7,852 nt of DNA from Deltaproteobacteria bacterium (GTDB lineage Bacteria > Desulfobacterota > Deferrimicrobia > Deferrimicrobiales > Deferrimicrobiaceae): positions 33,281 to 41,132 of the forward strand of contig PQAK01000196.1 in the NCBI GenBank assembly GCA_003105225.1, read 5' to 3'. Of this stretch, positions 1 to 6,860 are shown piece after piece. The translations under genes and the position numbers were made by a program. Position 1 is the first letter of the stretch, and every line of letters starts with the position of its first letter. The notes beneath the pieces were generated by a model. That model did no database searches. It was not told the DNA's origin and was given only the letters and a program-made list of their open reading frames with translations.

Positions 1-2
1 TC

Positions 3-203
3 CTCGCGGCGGGGATCCTCGTCCACGTCGCCCCTCCGCCGCGGGTGTTCGGCAGCCCGTTCGCGGTCCGGCTTCTCACCGAAACGCTGCCCGGCATCAA
101 TGGCGGGAAGGTGCTGGTCGAAACGGACCCGGTGCGGGCGGCGGCCGGGATCCTCGGGCACATCCGGGCGAAGCGGCAGGCGCTCGGGCTCCCGCTCCCT
201 TGA
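3..203 (+). CDS. cooS: Ni-dependent CO dehydrogenase catalytic subunit, C-terminal end (partial)
   Basis: This is the last 66 codons of a gene that begins upstream of the window; it reads open from base 3 to a TGA at 201-203. The product would be the catalytic subunit of anaerobic carbon monoxide dehydrogenase, which interconverts CO and CO2 at a [Ni-4Fe-4S] C-cluster in the cytoplasm. What is visible is a tail with hydrophobic strand ILVHVAPPPRVFGSP, a TETLPGINGGK turn, then VETDPVRAAAGIL and a basic helix ending in IRAKRQALGL. The 'E-x-DP-x-(K/R)-AA ... I-x-x-KR-x-x-LG' ending is typical of CooS proteins as I remember them. None of the cluster ligands lie in this part. The call is greatly strengthened by the next two genes, a CODH-type flavin oxidoreductase and cooC. 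Full CooS is roughly 630 aa, so about nine tenths is missing here. A different Fe-S enzyme tail is possible but unlikely given the context. Confidence 0.82.
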   Translation, partial: LAAGILVHVAPPPRVFGSPFAVRLLTETLPGINGGKVLVETDPVRAAAGILGHIRAKRQALGLPLP

Positions 204-228
204 GGGGCGGGGGAACGGGGCCGCCGGA

Positions 229-1473
229 ATGGAACGCGTCCTGATCGTCGGGAACGGATACGCGGGGCTCCAGGCCGCGAGAACCCTGGCGCGGGAAAAA
301 GCGCTGTCCGTGACGATGGTTTCGGCGGAAGACTGCCCCGCCTACGTGCCGCACCTGCTGCCCGAACTCGCCGCCGGCAGAATGGAAGCCGGCGACCTCT
401 TCCTGCCGCGGGGCGGCGAAGCCGGGGCGACGGAGATCGCTTTTCGCCCCGGCGCCCGGGTGAAAAAACTGTTCGCCCGGAAGCGCGCGGCCCTCCTTTC
501 CAACGATGAAACGATCGCGTTCGACAAGGCGCTGGTCGCCACGGGCGCGTCTCCCTGGATCCCGGAAAACCTGGAGCCCCTGCTCGCGCAATGCGGGAAC
601 GTCGTCGCCCTGAAGCGGCTCTCCGATGCGATCGCGCTCCGGAACTCCCTCGACGGGGGGGCCAGGGACATCGTCATCATCGGCGCCGGCAGGGTCGGCA
701 TGCTGCTTGCGGAAGCGCTGAAGGACCGCGGGGCGGCCGTATCCATCGTAGAGATCGGACCGCGGATCCTGGCGACGATGCTCCAGCAGGACGTGGCCGA
801 ACGGCTGCATCCCGTGCTCGAGAAGCGCCGCCACCTGCGACTCCACACCGGGACACGGATCGCAAGGTTCGGCATCGACGGCGGGAAGGTCCGCGAGGTC
901 CATCTGGCCGACGGCGCCGCCCTCCCCTGCGACGTCGTCGTGATCGCCGCCGGCGTTGCCCCGAACACGGGATTCATGGAGGAGACCCTCCCTGCCGCGG
1001 GGGGTCTGGCCGTCGATGATCGGATGGAGACGGCGGCACCGGGAATTTACGCGGCGGGGGACGTCGTCTTCTTCGAAACCGTAACCGGGAAGAAGGAGCC
1101 CGGCCAGCTCGTCGTCAACGCGAGGACGCAGGGGGAGGTCGCCGCCAGGAACATCGCGGGCCACAACGTTGCCTGCCCCCCGATGTTCACGGGGAACGTC
1201 GTGAAGCTTGATCCCGTCATCGCCGCGCGCATCGGGGACATCGACGGGACGGACCACGCCGATTTCACGGTGCAGCGGGATTTCGTCCGGGCGACCCGGA
1301 ACGGAAGCACGGTGACCGGTCTCCAGATGATCGGCGACCCGGAAAGCCTGCGGGGGCTCGTCCCGGCGGTATTGAAAAGGTTCCGGCCGGAGGACATCGC
1401 CGACCTGTTCCGCGGCCGGTCGGACCTTGGCCTCGCGCCGCTCCTGCTGTCGAGAGGCTACGCTTGGGCCTGA
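229..1473 (+). CDS. FAD-dependent NAD(P) oxidoreductase of CODH cluster (FNOR-type)
   Basis: A 414-aa flavoprotein of the pyridine nucleotide-disulfide oxidoreductase fold. Residues 5-18 carry the FAD Rossmann motif (GNGYAG at 8-13), 104-112 the ATGASPWIP linker, 152-157 the second Rossmann motif GAGRVG for NAD(P), and 272-279 GIYAAGDV, the second FAD contact. Acidic E175 at the end of the second strand of the NAD domain favours NADH over NADPH. The place where NADH oxidases and CoA-disulfide reductases carry their redox cysteine (SPCxLP) reads Y-V-P-H-L-L-P, with H42 instead, so disulfide chemistry is unlikely. Lying between cooS and cooC it most likely passes CO-derived electrons, via a CooF-like ferredoxin, to NAD(P)+; that role is inferred from known cooS/cooF/FNOR clusters. 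The ATG at 229 is chosen because the FAD motif starts at residue 5; the in-frame ATG at 100 would bury 43 Arg/Gly-rich codons inside cooS. No strong Shine-Dalgarno is seen, only G-rich sequence, so coupling to cooS translation is plausible. Confidence 0.9.
   Translation: MERVLIVGNGYAGLQAARTLAREKALSVTMVSAEDCPAYVPHLLPELAAGRMEAGDLFLPRGGEAGATEIAFRPGARVKKLFARKRAALLSNDETIAFDKALVATGASPWIPENLEPLLAQCGNVVALKRLSDAIALRNSLDGGARDIVIIGAGRVGMLLAEALKDRGAAVSIVEIGPRILATMLQQDVAERLHPVLEKRRHLRLHTGTRIARFGIDGGKVREVHLADGAALPCDVVVIAAGVAPNTGFMEETLPAAGGLAVDDRMETAAPGIYAAGDVVFFETVTGKKEPGQLVVNARTQGEVAARNIAGHNVACPPMFTGNVVKLDPVIAARIGDIDGTDHADFTVQRDFVRATRNGSTVTGLQMIGDPESLRGLVPAVLKRFRPEDIADLFRGRSDLGLAPLLLSRGYAWA
1452..1457 (+). 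promoter_or_regulatory. Ribosome binding site deciding the TTG start of cooC
   Basis: GAGAGG lies inside the last codons of the oxidoreductase gene, 6 bases before the TTG at 1464. It supports the rare TTG start and a 10-bp overlap with the upstream gene. Confidence 0.6.
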
Positions 1474-2228
1474 GGGTCGCGGTCGGCGGCAAGGGCGGCT
1501 CCGGAAAGACCACGGTTTCCGTCCTCCTGGCGAAGGTCTTGGCGGAAGACGGCCAGAAGGTCCTCCTGGTCGACCTGGACTCCGACCCCAACCTCGCGAA
1601 CGCGCTTGGAATTCCCCCCGCCGCGGCGTCTCCCCTCGTCCACCGAAGGGACCTGGTCGCGGAGCGGACCGGCTCGACCGGGGAGCCGGGCGGGATGTTC
1701 ATCCTGAACCCCCGGGTGTCGGACCTCATCGGGACCCACGCCGTTCGATGCACGGACCGCGTCGCCCTCCTGCCCATCGGCGCCATCGAGGCCGCCGGGG
1801 AAGGCTGTTTCTGCCCCCAGACCGCCTTCGTGCGGGCACTTGTCCGCAATCTCGTACTGGAAAAGGACGAATCGGTGATCCTCGACCTGGAGGCAGGGCT
1901 GGAAGCGTTCGGGCGGTCGGCCGTCGAGGGGCTGGACCTGCTGCTCGTCGTCGTCGAGCCCGGGATGCGCTCCGTGGAAACGGCGAAGCGCATTCTCGGC
2001 ATGGTCCCGGCGCTGGGCATCCGGAACGTTCGGATCGTCGCCAACAAGATCCGGGCGGGCAGCCGGCCCGCGCTTTTTCGACGGCTGGCGGAAGAGCGCC
2101 TGACCGCCGACATCACGCTCGGCTACAGCGAGGAGCTGGCCCTCCGGGACCTGGAGGGAGGGTCGATCTTCCGCCATGCGGACGCGGAATTCGAAAAGGG
2201 AGCACGGACCGTCCTGGGATCGTTGTAA
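1464..2228 (+). CDS. cooC: CooC-type nickel-insertion ATPase for CO dehydrogenase
   Basis: A 254-aa MinD/SIMIBI-class P-loop ATPase, the usual length for CooC. It is expected to bind nickel and, through ATP-dependent dimerisation, deliver it to the C-cluster of apo-CooS in the cytoplasm. Seen directly: the deviant Walker A GGKGGSGKTT at residues 8-17 with both the signature lysine K10 and the P-loop lysine K15; the switch I segment VDLDSDPNLA at 36-45; the nickel-binding CxC motif CFC at 115-117, which in CooC1 lies at the dimer interface; the Walker B-like VILDLEAG; and the nucleotide-base motif ANKI. The start is TTG at 1464, overlapping the oxidoreductase stop by 10 bp; starting there puts the P-loop at residue 8 as in homologues. 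Overlap with the preceding gene and proximity to cooS place it in the same operon. Other MinD-like ATPases exist, but the CxC motif plus context makes CooC the clear choice. Confidence 0.93.
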   Translation: MGLRVAVGGKGGSGKTTVSVLLAKVLAEDGQKVLLVDLDSDPNLANALGIPPAAASPLVHRRDLVAERTGSTGEPGGMFILNPRVSDLIGTHAVRCTDRVALLPIGAIEAAGEGCFCPQTAFVRALVRNLVLEKDESVILDLEAGLEAFGRSAVEGLDLLLVVVEPGMRSVETAKRILGMVPALGIRNVRIVANKIRAGSRPALFRRLAEERLTADITLGYSEELALRDLEGGSIFRHADAEFEKGARTVLGSL

Positions 2229-2292
2229 TCGGCCTCCCCCCCTGCCGGCAGCCGAAACCTTTGCCTCTCCGGAAAAATCGTATGGGTGGGGA

Positions 2293-2299
2293 AAGGAGG
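2293..2299 (+). promoter_or_regulatory. Strong ribosome binding site for the coiled-coil protein
   Basis: AAGGAGG is a near-perfect Shine-Dalgarno, 5 bases before the ATG at 2305. It is the strongest plus-strand site in the window and fixes this start over the in-frame ATG at 2176 inside cooC. Confidence 0.85.
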
Positions 2300-2304
2300 C
2301 CGCC

Positions 2305-2598
2305 ATGTTGAGAAAAGCCTATTTGAAAAAGCTGGAATCCAGGCTGGAGGATTGGGTGGACGAGATCTCCCGGATTCGGGGGGAGGCGGAAAAAGCGAAG
2401 GCGGACATGAAGATAACGTACCGGGAGCAGCTGGAGGTGCTTCGATCCAGGCAGGAGCGGGCGCTGGAACGGATCCGCGAACTGCGCGATGCGGGGGCCG
2501 GCAACTGGGGAAAATTCAAGTCGAGCGCAGAGGGAGCGGTGGAGGACCTGAAAAAAGCCGTCGAGGACGCGATCGCCAAGCTGCGGAAGAGCGCATGA
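2305..2598 (+). CDS. Small coiled-coil protein, sll1863-type stress response family
   Basis: A 97-aa soluble, highly charged, almost wholly helical protein with no cysteine, signal peptide or membrane segment. It opens MLRKAYLKKLESRLEDWVDE, continues as one long amphipathic helix rich in Glu, Lys, Arg and Leu to about residue 65, breaks at a Gly-containing DAGAGNW stretch, and ends with a second helix (SAEGAVEDLKKAVEDAIAKL). This layout, the 'YxxKLxxxLxxWxxEI' opening, the central GxxW and the 'W/V-x-DLKxAVExAxxxL' ending, matches proteins annotated as the sll1863 stress response family, named after a strongly stress-induced Synechocystis gene; the biochemical role is unknown. The gene follows cooC by 76 bp with its own strong ribosome binding site, so it may be a trailing operon member or separately expressed; I see no convincing promoter or terminator in the gap. 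The family call rests on remembered pattern, not alignment. Confidence 0.75.
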   Translation: MLRKAYLKKLESRLEDWVDEISRIRGEAEKAKADMKITYREQLEVLRSRQERALERIRELRDAGAGNWGKFKSSAEGAVEDLKKAVEDAIAKLRKSA

Positions 2599-2623
2599 CG
2601 CAGGGCGGGCAGCGCGGCGGCAT

Positions 2624-2643
2624 CCCCGCCTATCGGGGGCGGG
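2624..2643. other. GC hairpin at the tail-to-tail gene junction
   Basis: The convergent junction can fold as CCCGCC (2625-2630) pairing with GGCGGG (2638-2643), or alternatively CCCCG with CGGGG in a tighter loop. It overlaps the stop codon of the RND pump gene and lies 26 bp past the coiled-coil gene. There is no T-run on either strand, so it is at best a weak bidirectional stop signal. Confidence 0.25.
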
Positions 2644-5600
2644 AACGCGCCGTGCGCCGGCGCAGGTACCCCTGGAACTGGTCCATGTAGGTATAGACGA
2701 CCGGGGTGAGATACAGGGTGACCAGCTGGGAAAAGAGCAGCCCGCCCACCACGGCGACGCCCATGGGCCGGCGGGCCTCGGCTCCCGCGCCGATGCCGAC
2801 CGCGATCGGGAGCGTCGCCATCAGCGCGGCCATCGTGGTCATCATGATGGGCCGGAACCGGATGAGGCACCCTTCGTAAATCGCGTCGTGCGGGCTTTTC
2901 CCCTCCGTCCGCTCCGCCTCCAGCGCGAAGTCGATCATCATGATGGCGTTCTTCTTGACGATCCCCACCAGCATGATGACCCCCACGAAGGCGTAGAGGT
3001 TCAGATCCATCCGGAACAGCAGGAGCGCCAGCAGCGCCCCGAATCCCGCGGAGGGGAGCCCGGAGAGGATCGTCAGCGGGTGGATGAAGCTCTCGTAGAG
3101 GATCCCCAGCACGATGTAGATGACCAGGATGGCCAAGAGCAGCAACATGCCCAGGCCCTTCAGTGAGGCCTGGAACGCCTGGGCCGTCCCCTGGAAACTC
3201 GTGGTAATCGTCGCGGGAAGGCCGGCGCGGGCGACCTTCCCCACCGCCGCGACGGCGTCCCCCAGGGCGATCCCGGGCCGCAGGTTGAAGGAAATCGTCA
3301 CGGACGGGAGCTGGCCCAGGTGGTTCACCAGCAGGGGACCCACGCCGGGCGTCCGCTTCGTCACCGCCGCCAGCGGCACCAACATCCCCGAGGCGGAGCG
3401 CACGTAGAGCCGTGACAGCGCGGCGGGCGCTTCCTGAAAACGGGGCAGCAGCTCCAGGATGACCTTGTACGTGTTCGTCGGGGTGAAAATCGTCGAGATC
3501 TGCCGGCTTCCGTAGGCGCTGAAAAGGGCGTCCTCGATCTGCTGCGCGGAGAGTCCCGTCACCCTCGCCACGTCCCGGTCGATCTCCACGTTGACCTGCG
3601 GGTTCGCGATCTGGAGGTCGCTCGTTACGTCCTGCAGCCCGGGAATCTCCCGCATTTTCGCCTCGAGAACCGGCGCCATCCGGTAGAGCTCCCGGGTGTC
3701 CGTCCCCTGCAGCGTCAGCTGGTACTGGCTCTTCGTCAGCTGTCCCCCGATGCGGATCGGGGGGAGGTTCTGGAGGAAAGCGCGGACCCCCGGGACGTCG
3801 GACAGCTTGGGACGAAGGTCCTGGATGACCTCGTCGGCGCCCTTCCGCTCCTTCCTGGGCTTCAGGAGCAGAAAGATCCGGCCGGAGTTCGAGGCGATGT
3901 TCGGCCCGCTGGGCCCGATGCTGGAGATGTAGGCGCCGACGTTCGGGTCGGAGCGGACGATGCGGGCGACCGCCTGCTGGTGGCGCGCCATGTCGTCGAA
4001 GGAGATCCCCTGGGCGGCCTCGGTGAATCCGAAGATGGCCCCCGTATCCTCGTTCGGGAGGAACCCCTTCGGCATGACGATGAACAGGTAGACCGTGGCC
4101 GCCAGCAGGACGGCGGACAGGAGGATCGTGGCCGGCCGGTGCCGCAGGACCCTGGAAAGGGACCAGTCGTAGGCGCCGACCATGGCGTCGAACACCTTCT
4201 CCGACCTGGCGTAGAGCCGCCCGTGCCGCTCCGCCGACGGGGGACGCAGGAACCGGCTGCAGAGCATCGGCGTCAGGCTGAGCGAAACGACCCCCGAGAC
4301 GAGGATCGCCGAGGTGATCGTCACGGCGAATTCGTGCAGGAGCCTTCCCACGACGCCCCCCATGAACATCACGGGGAGGAAGACCGCGGCCAGCGACAGC
4401 GTCATCGACAGGATCGTGAAGCCGATCTCCTTCGATCCGTTCCGGGCCGCCTCGAGGACCCCCTCGCCCCGTTCCATGTGACGGACGATGTTCTCCAGCA
4501 TGACGATCGCGTCGTCCACCACGAAGCCGACGGACAGGGTCAGCGCCATCAGCGAGAGGTTGTCCAGGCTGTACCCCAGCACGTACATGACGGCGAAGGT
4601 CCCCACGATGGACAACGGCAGGGCGAGGCTCGGGATCACCGTCGCGGAGAGGTTGCGCAGGAACAGGAAGATCACCAGGACCACCAGGAAGACCGCCAGG
4701 ATCAGGGTGAACTTGACGTCGCTCACCGAATCCCGGATCGAGGCGGACCGGTCGTACAGGACCGCGAGGCTCACCGAAGGCGGGATCGCGGTGCGCAGCG
4801 CCGGGAGGAGCGACCGGACGCTGTTCACCACTTCCACCGTGTTCGTGCCGGGCTGGCGCTGGATCGCCAGGACGATGGCGCGGGTGTCGTTGTACCAGCT
4901 CGCCACCTTGTCGTTCTCCACGCTGTCCACGACGGCGCCGATATCCTCGAGGCGCACGGGCGATCCGTTCCGGTACGCCACCACGAGGGGACGATAGGCG
5001 GCCGCGTCCAGGAGCTGGCCGGCGGTCTGCACCGTGAAGGCCTGGCGGGGGCCCTGGAGGACCCCGGTGGGCAGGTTGACGTTCCCCTGTTCGATGGCGC
5101 TCTCGACCTCGTCGATCCCGATCCCCCGGGCGGCCATCGCGTCCGGATCCACCCGGACCCGGACCGCGTACTTCTGCGATCCGAAGACCTGCACCTGGGC
5201 GACGCCGCTGACCATGGAGATCCGCTGGGCGATGAACGTCTCCGCGTACTCGTCCACCGCCGAGAGCGGCAGCGTCGGGGAACTCAGCGCCAGGTAGAGG
5301 ATCGGCTGGTCCGCCGGGTTGACCTTCTGGTAGGAGGGCGGCGTCGGCATGCCGGGGGGAAGCTGCGGGGCCGCCTTGGTGATCATCGCCTGGACGTCCT
5401 GGGCGGCGGCGTCGATGTTCCGGTCCAGGGCGAAGGTCAGCGTGATCTGGGTGAGCCCCAGCCCGCTGCTGGAGTTCATCGAGTCCACCCCGGCGATCGT
5501 GGAGAACTGCTTCTCGAGCGGCGTGGCGACGGAGGAGGCCATCGTCTCGGGGCTGGCGCCCGGAAGGTTCGCCGTGACCAGGATCGTCGGGAAGTCGACG

Positions 5601-5710
5601 TTGGGAAGGTCGCTCACCGGCAGCTGCTGGTACCCGAGGATGCCGAACAGCAGGATCGCCAGCATCACCAGGGTCGTCATCACCGGGCGGCGTATGAAGA
5701 GCTCCGTCAT
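2630..5710 (-). CDS. RND efflux pump, inner-membrane transporter (HAE1, MdtC/MuxB-like)
   Basis: A full-length 1026-aa proton-driven RND pump of the hydrophobe/amphiphile class, which should export drugs, bile-salt-like compounds or metabolites from the periplasm and inner membrane through a tripartite complex. TM1 lies near residues 10-28, followed by the first periplasmic domain (PGASPETMASSVATPLEKQF at 50-69), TM2-6 around 335-485, a second periplasmic domain about 550-845, and TM8-12 from about 853 on. The proton relay is complete: D399 and D400 in VDDAIVMLEN, K920 in VKKNAI, R951 and T958 in RFRPIMMT, matching AcrB D407, D408, K940, R971 and T978. The VDDA form of TM4, not the DG form of CzcA/CusA, argues against heavy-metal export. 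The N-terminal LPVSDLPNVDFPTI and PGASPETMASSVATPLE stretches resemble MdtC more than AcrB. The ATG follows the adaptor stop by 10 bp, with GAGGG 7 bases upstream, so it is co-translated with the adaptor. No paired MdtB-like second pump is present. Confidence 0.95.
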   Translation of the reverse strand: MTELFIRRPVMTTLVMLAILLFGILGYQQLPVSDLPNVDFPTILVTANLPGASPETMASSVATPLEKQFSTIAGVDSMNSSSGLGLTQITLTFALDRNIDAAAQDVQAMITKAAPQLPPGMPTPPSYQKVNPADQPILYLALSSPTLPLSAVDEYAETFIAQRISMVSGVAQVQVFGSQKYAVRVRVDPDAMAARGIGIDEVESAIEQGNVNLPTGVLQGPRQAFTVQTAGQLLDAAAYRPLVVAYRNGSPVRLEDIGAVVDSVENDKVASWYNDTRAIVLAIQRQPGTNTVEVVNSVRSLLPALRTAIPPSVSLAVLYDRSASIRDSVSDVKFTLILAVFLVVLVIFLFLRNLSATVIPSLALPLSIVGTFAVMYVLGYSLDNLSLMALTLSVGFVVDDAIVMLENIVRHMERGEGVLEAARNGSKEIGFTILSMTLSLAAVFLPVMFMGGVVGRLLHEFAVTITSAILVSGVVSLSLTPMLCSRFLRPPSAERHGRLYARSEKVFDAMVGAYDWSLSRVLRHRPATILLSAVLLAATVYLFIVMPKGFLPNEDTGAIFGFTEAAQGISFDDMARHQQAVARIVRSDPNVGAYISSIGPSGPNIASNSGRIFLLLKPRKERKGADEVIQDLRPKLSDVPGVRAFLQNLPPIRIGGQLTKSQYQLTLQGTDTRELYRMAPVLEAKMREIPGLQDVTSDLQIANPQVNVEIDRDVARVTGLSAQQIEDALFSAYGSRQISTIFTPTNTYKVILELLPRFQEAPAALSRLYVRSASGMLVPLAAVTKRTPGVGPLLVNHLGQLPSVTISFNLRPGIALGDAVAAVGKVARAGLPATITTSFQGTAQAFQASLKGLGMLLLLAILVIYIVLGILYESFIHPLTILSGLPSAGFGALLALLLFRMDLNLYAFVGVIMLVGIVKKNAIMMIDFALEAERTEGKSPHDAIYEGCLIRFRPIMMTTMAALMATLPIAVGIGAGAEARRPMGVAVVGGLLFSQLVTLYLTPVVYTYMDQFQGYLRRRTARSRPR

Positions 5711-5717
5711 GCGCGCG

Positions 5718-5722
5718 CCCTC
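5718..5722 (-). promoter_or_regulatory. Ribosome binding site of the RND pump, overlapping the adaptor stop
   Basis: On the minus strand GAGGG sits 7 bases before the pump ATG and shares two bases with the adaptor TGA. This suggests translational coupling of adaptor and pump. Confidence 0.6.
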
Positions 5723-6848
5723 AGCCGCCGAGCCCTTCCTTGACGTCCACCCGGGATCCGGGAACCAGGCGCAGCTGCCCGTCGGTCACCACGCGCTCGC
5801 CCGCCTGGACCCCCTTCTCGATGACGGTTTCGGCGTCCACGGTCTCCCCCGGGACCACGGGGCGGGATTCCACCGTCAGGTCCTGCCGCACGACAAAGAC
5901 ATATTGCCCGGCCTGCCCGGTCTGGACCGCCGGTGCGGGCACGAGAACGGCGCCGGTCTTCGTCGTGAGGATCAGCCTCACGTTTACGAACTGCCCCGGC
6001 CATAACCGCCGGTCCTTGTTGGGAAACGTCGCCTTGAGCTGGATCGTCCCGGTCGCGTTGTCCACCGCGTTGCCGATGAAGGTGAGGGTCCCCCGGGCGG
6101 GCTCTCCTTCCTCCCCTGGGGCCGCCGCCTCCACCGGAAGCGCTCGCTCCTCCCGGTATTTCCGGATCCCGGGCAGGTTCCGCTCCGGCACCGAGAAGGT
6201 GACGTAGATGGGAGCGACCTGGTGGATCGTCACCAGGGAGGTGTCGTTCGCCTTGACGACGTTCCCCTCCTTGACGAAGAGGTTCCCGGTGCGGCCTCCG
6301 ACGGGGGAATGGATGAAGCAGTAGCCCAGCTGGACCCGGGCATTTTCCACCACCGCCCTGTCGGCGTTCACGGTGGCCTCCAGGGCGGCCGCGTTGGCCA
6401 CCACCTGGTCGTACTGCTGCTTGGGGACCAGGTCCTTCTCGATCAGGAAGGCATACCGCTGGACGTCCTTTTCCGCGTTCTCCTTCAGCGCAACGTCCCT
6501 GGCCAGGGCCGCCTCGGCGGTTTTGAGCGCCGCCTCGTACGGCCTCGGATCGATGACGAAGATGAGGTCCCCTTTCTTGACGTCCTGCCCTTCCCGGAAT
6601 CCCGCTTTCGTGATCTGCCCGTTCACCATCGTCTTGACGGCCACCGTGGAATACGCCTCCGCCGTGCCGATGGCGCGCAGCCGCACCGGCACGTCCTTCC
6701 GGACCGCAACGGCCGCGGTGACGGGTACGGCGGGCGGCTGCACCCGCGGCGCGGCCTTCGAGCCGTCCCCCGAGCATCCCGCGAGCAGAAGCAGGCAGAG
6801 ACAGAAAATCACCGGCGGGCGCATTCCCTTCCGGACCTGCTCACCCAT
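5721..6848 (-). CDS. RND periplasmic adaptor (membrane fusion) lipoprotein, MdtA/AcrA-like
   Basis: A 375-aa adaptor linking the RND pump to an outer-membrane channel. A basic n-region (RKGMR) and hydrophobic core FCLCLLLLAGC end in a lipobox with Cys25 as the likely lipidated residue, so it is exported and anchored to the inner membrane. Then: the first half of the lipoyl/barrel-sandwich domain (TMVNGQITKAGFREGQDVKKGD, about 73-94), an alpha-hairpin coiled coil about 100-167, the second lipoyl half (RTGNLFVKEGNVVKANDT, about 186-203), a beta-barrel about 212-300 with VPERNLPGI, and a membrane-proximal domain to the end. The ATG at 6848 is chosen because AAGGGA lies exactly 6 bases upstream; a GTG at 6863 (380 aa) overlapping the stop of the DUF1499 gene as GTGA, and an ATG at 6854, are in frame and possible. 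It lies between the DUF1499 gene and the pump in one apparent operon. Confidence 0.92.
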   Translation of the reverse strand: MGEQVRKGMRPPVIFCLCLLLLAGCSGDGSKAAPRVQPPAVPVTAAVAVRKDVPVRLRAIGTAEAYSTVAVKTMVNGQITKAGFREGQDVKKGDLIFVIDPRPYEAALKTAEAALARDVALKENAEKDVQRYAFLIEKDLVPKQQYDQVVANAAALEATVNADRAVVENARVQLGYCFIHSPVGGRTGNLFVKEGNVVKANDTSLVTIHQVAPIYVTFSVPERNLPGIRKYREERALPVEAAAPGEEGEPARGTLTFIGNAVDNATGTIQLKATFPNKDRRLWPGQFVNVRLILTTKTGAVLVPAPAVQTGQAGQYVFVVRQDLTVESRPVVPGETVDAETVIEKGVQAGERVVTDGQLRLVPGSRVDVKEGLGG

Positions 6849-6854
6849 CGCCAT

Positions 6855-6860
6855 TCCCTT
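6855..6860 (-). promoter_or_regulatory. Ribosome binding site favouring the adaptor start at 6848
   Basis: Minus-strand AAGGGA lies 6 bases before the ATG at 6848. The competing GTG at 6863 has only a G-run ahead of it. The site begins at the last base of the DUF1499 stop codon, so termination and re-initiation are tightly linked. Confidence 0.5.

Noticed and set aside
97..1257. A 386-codon minus-strand open frame opposite the flavoenzyme
   Set aside because: Arg/Gly/Asp/Pro-rich composition, no domain, and the plus-strand gene has two Rossmann motifs.
2242..2251. Palindrome CTGCCGGCAG after cooC as a terminator
   Set aside because: Too short with no loop and no T-run; expected by chance in GC-rich DNA.
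2260..2286. Possible promoter TTTGCC / TATGGG ahead of the coiled-coil gene
   Set aside because: Poor match to consensus, 15-bp spacer, and transcription would begin inside the ribosome binding site.
2630..5710. Idea that the RND pump exports nickel in support of the CODH and LarB genes
   Set aside because: TM4 reads VDDAIVMLEN, the drug/amphiphile form, and not the DG form of CzcA/CusA/CnrA heavy-metal pumps, and no His-rich metal site is seen in the adaptor.
3980..5743. A 587-codon plus-strand open frame opposite the RND pump
   Set aside because: It is dominated by His, Asp, Arg, Gly and Gln, has no recognisable domain or signal, and mirrors the well-supported pump gene. High-GC coding sequence routinely leaves such antisense frames open.
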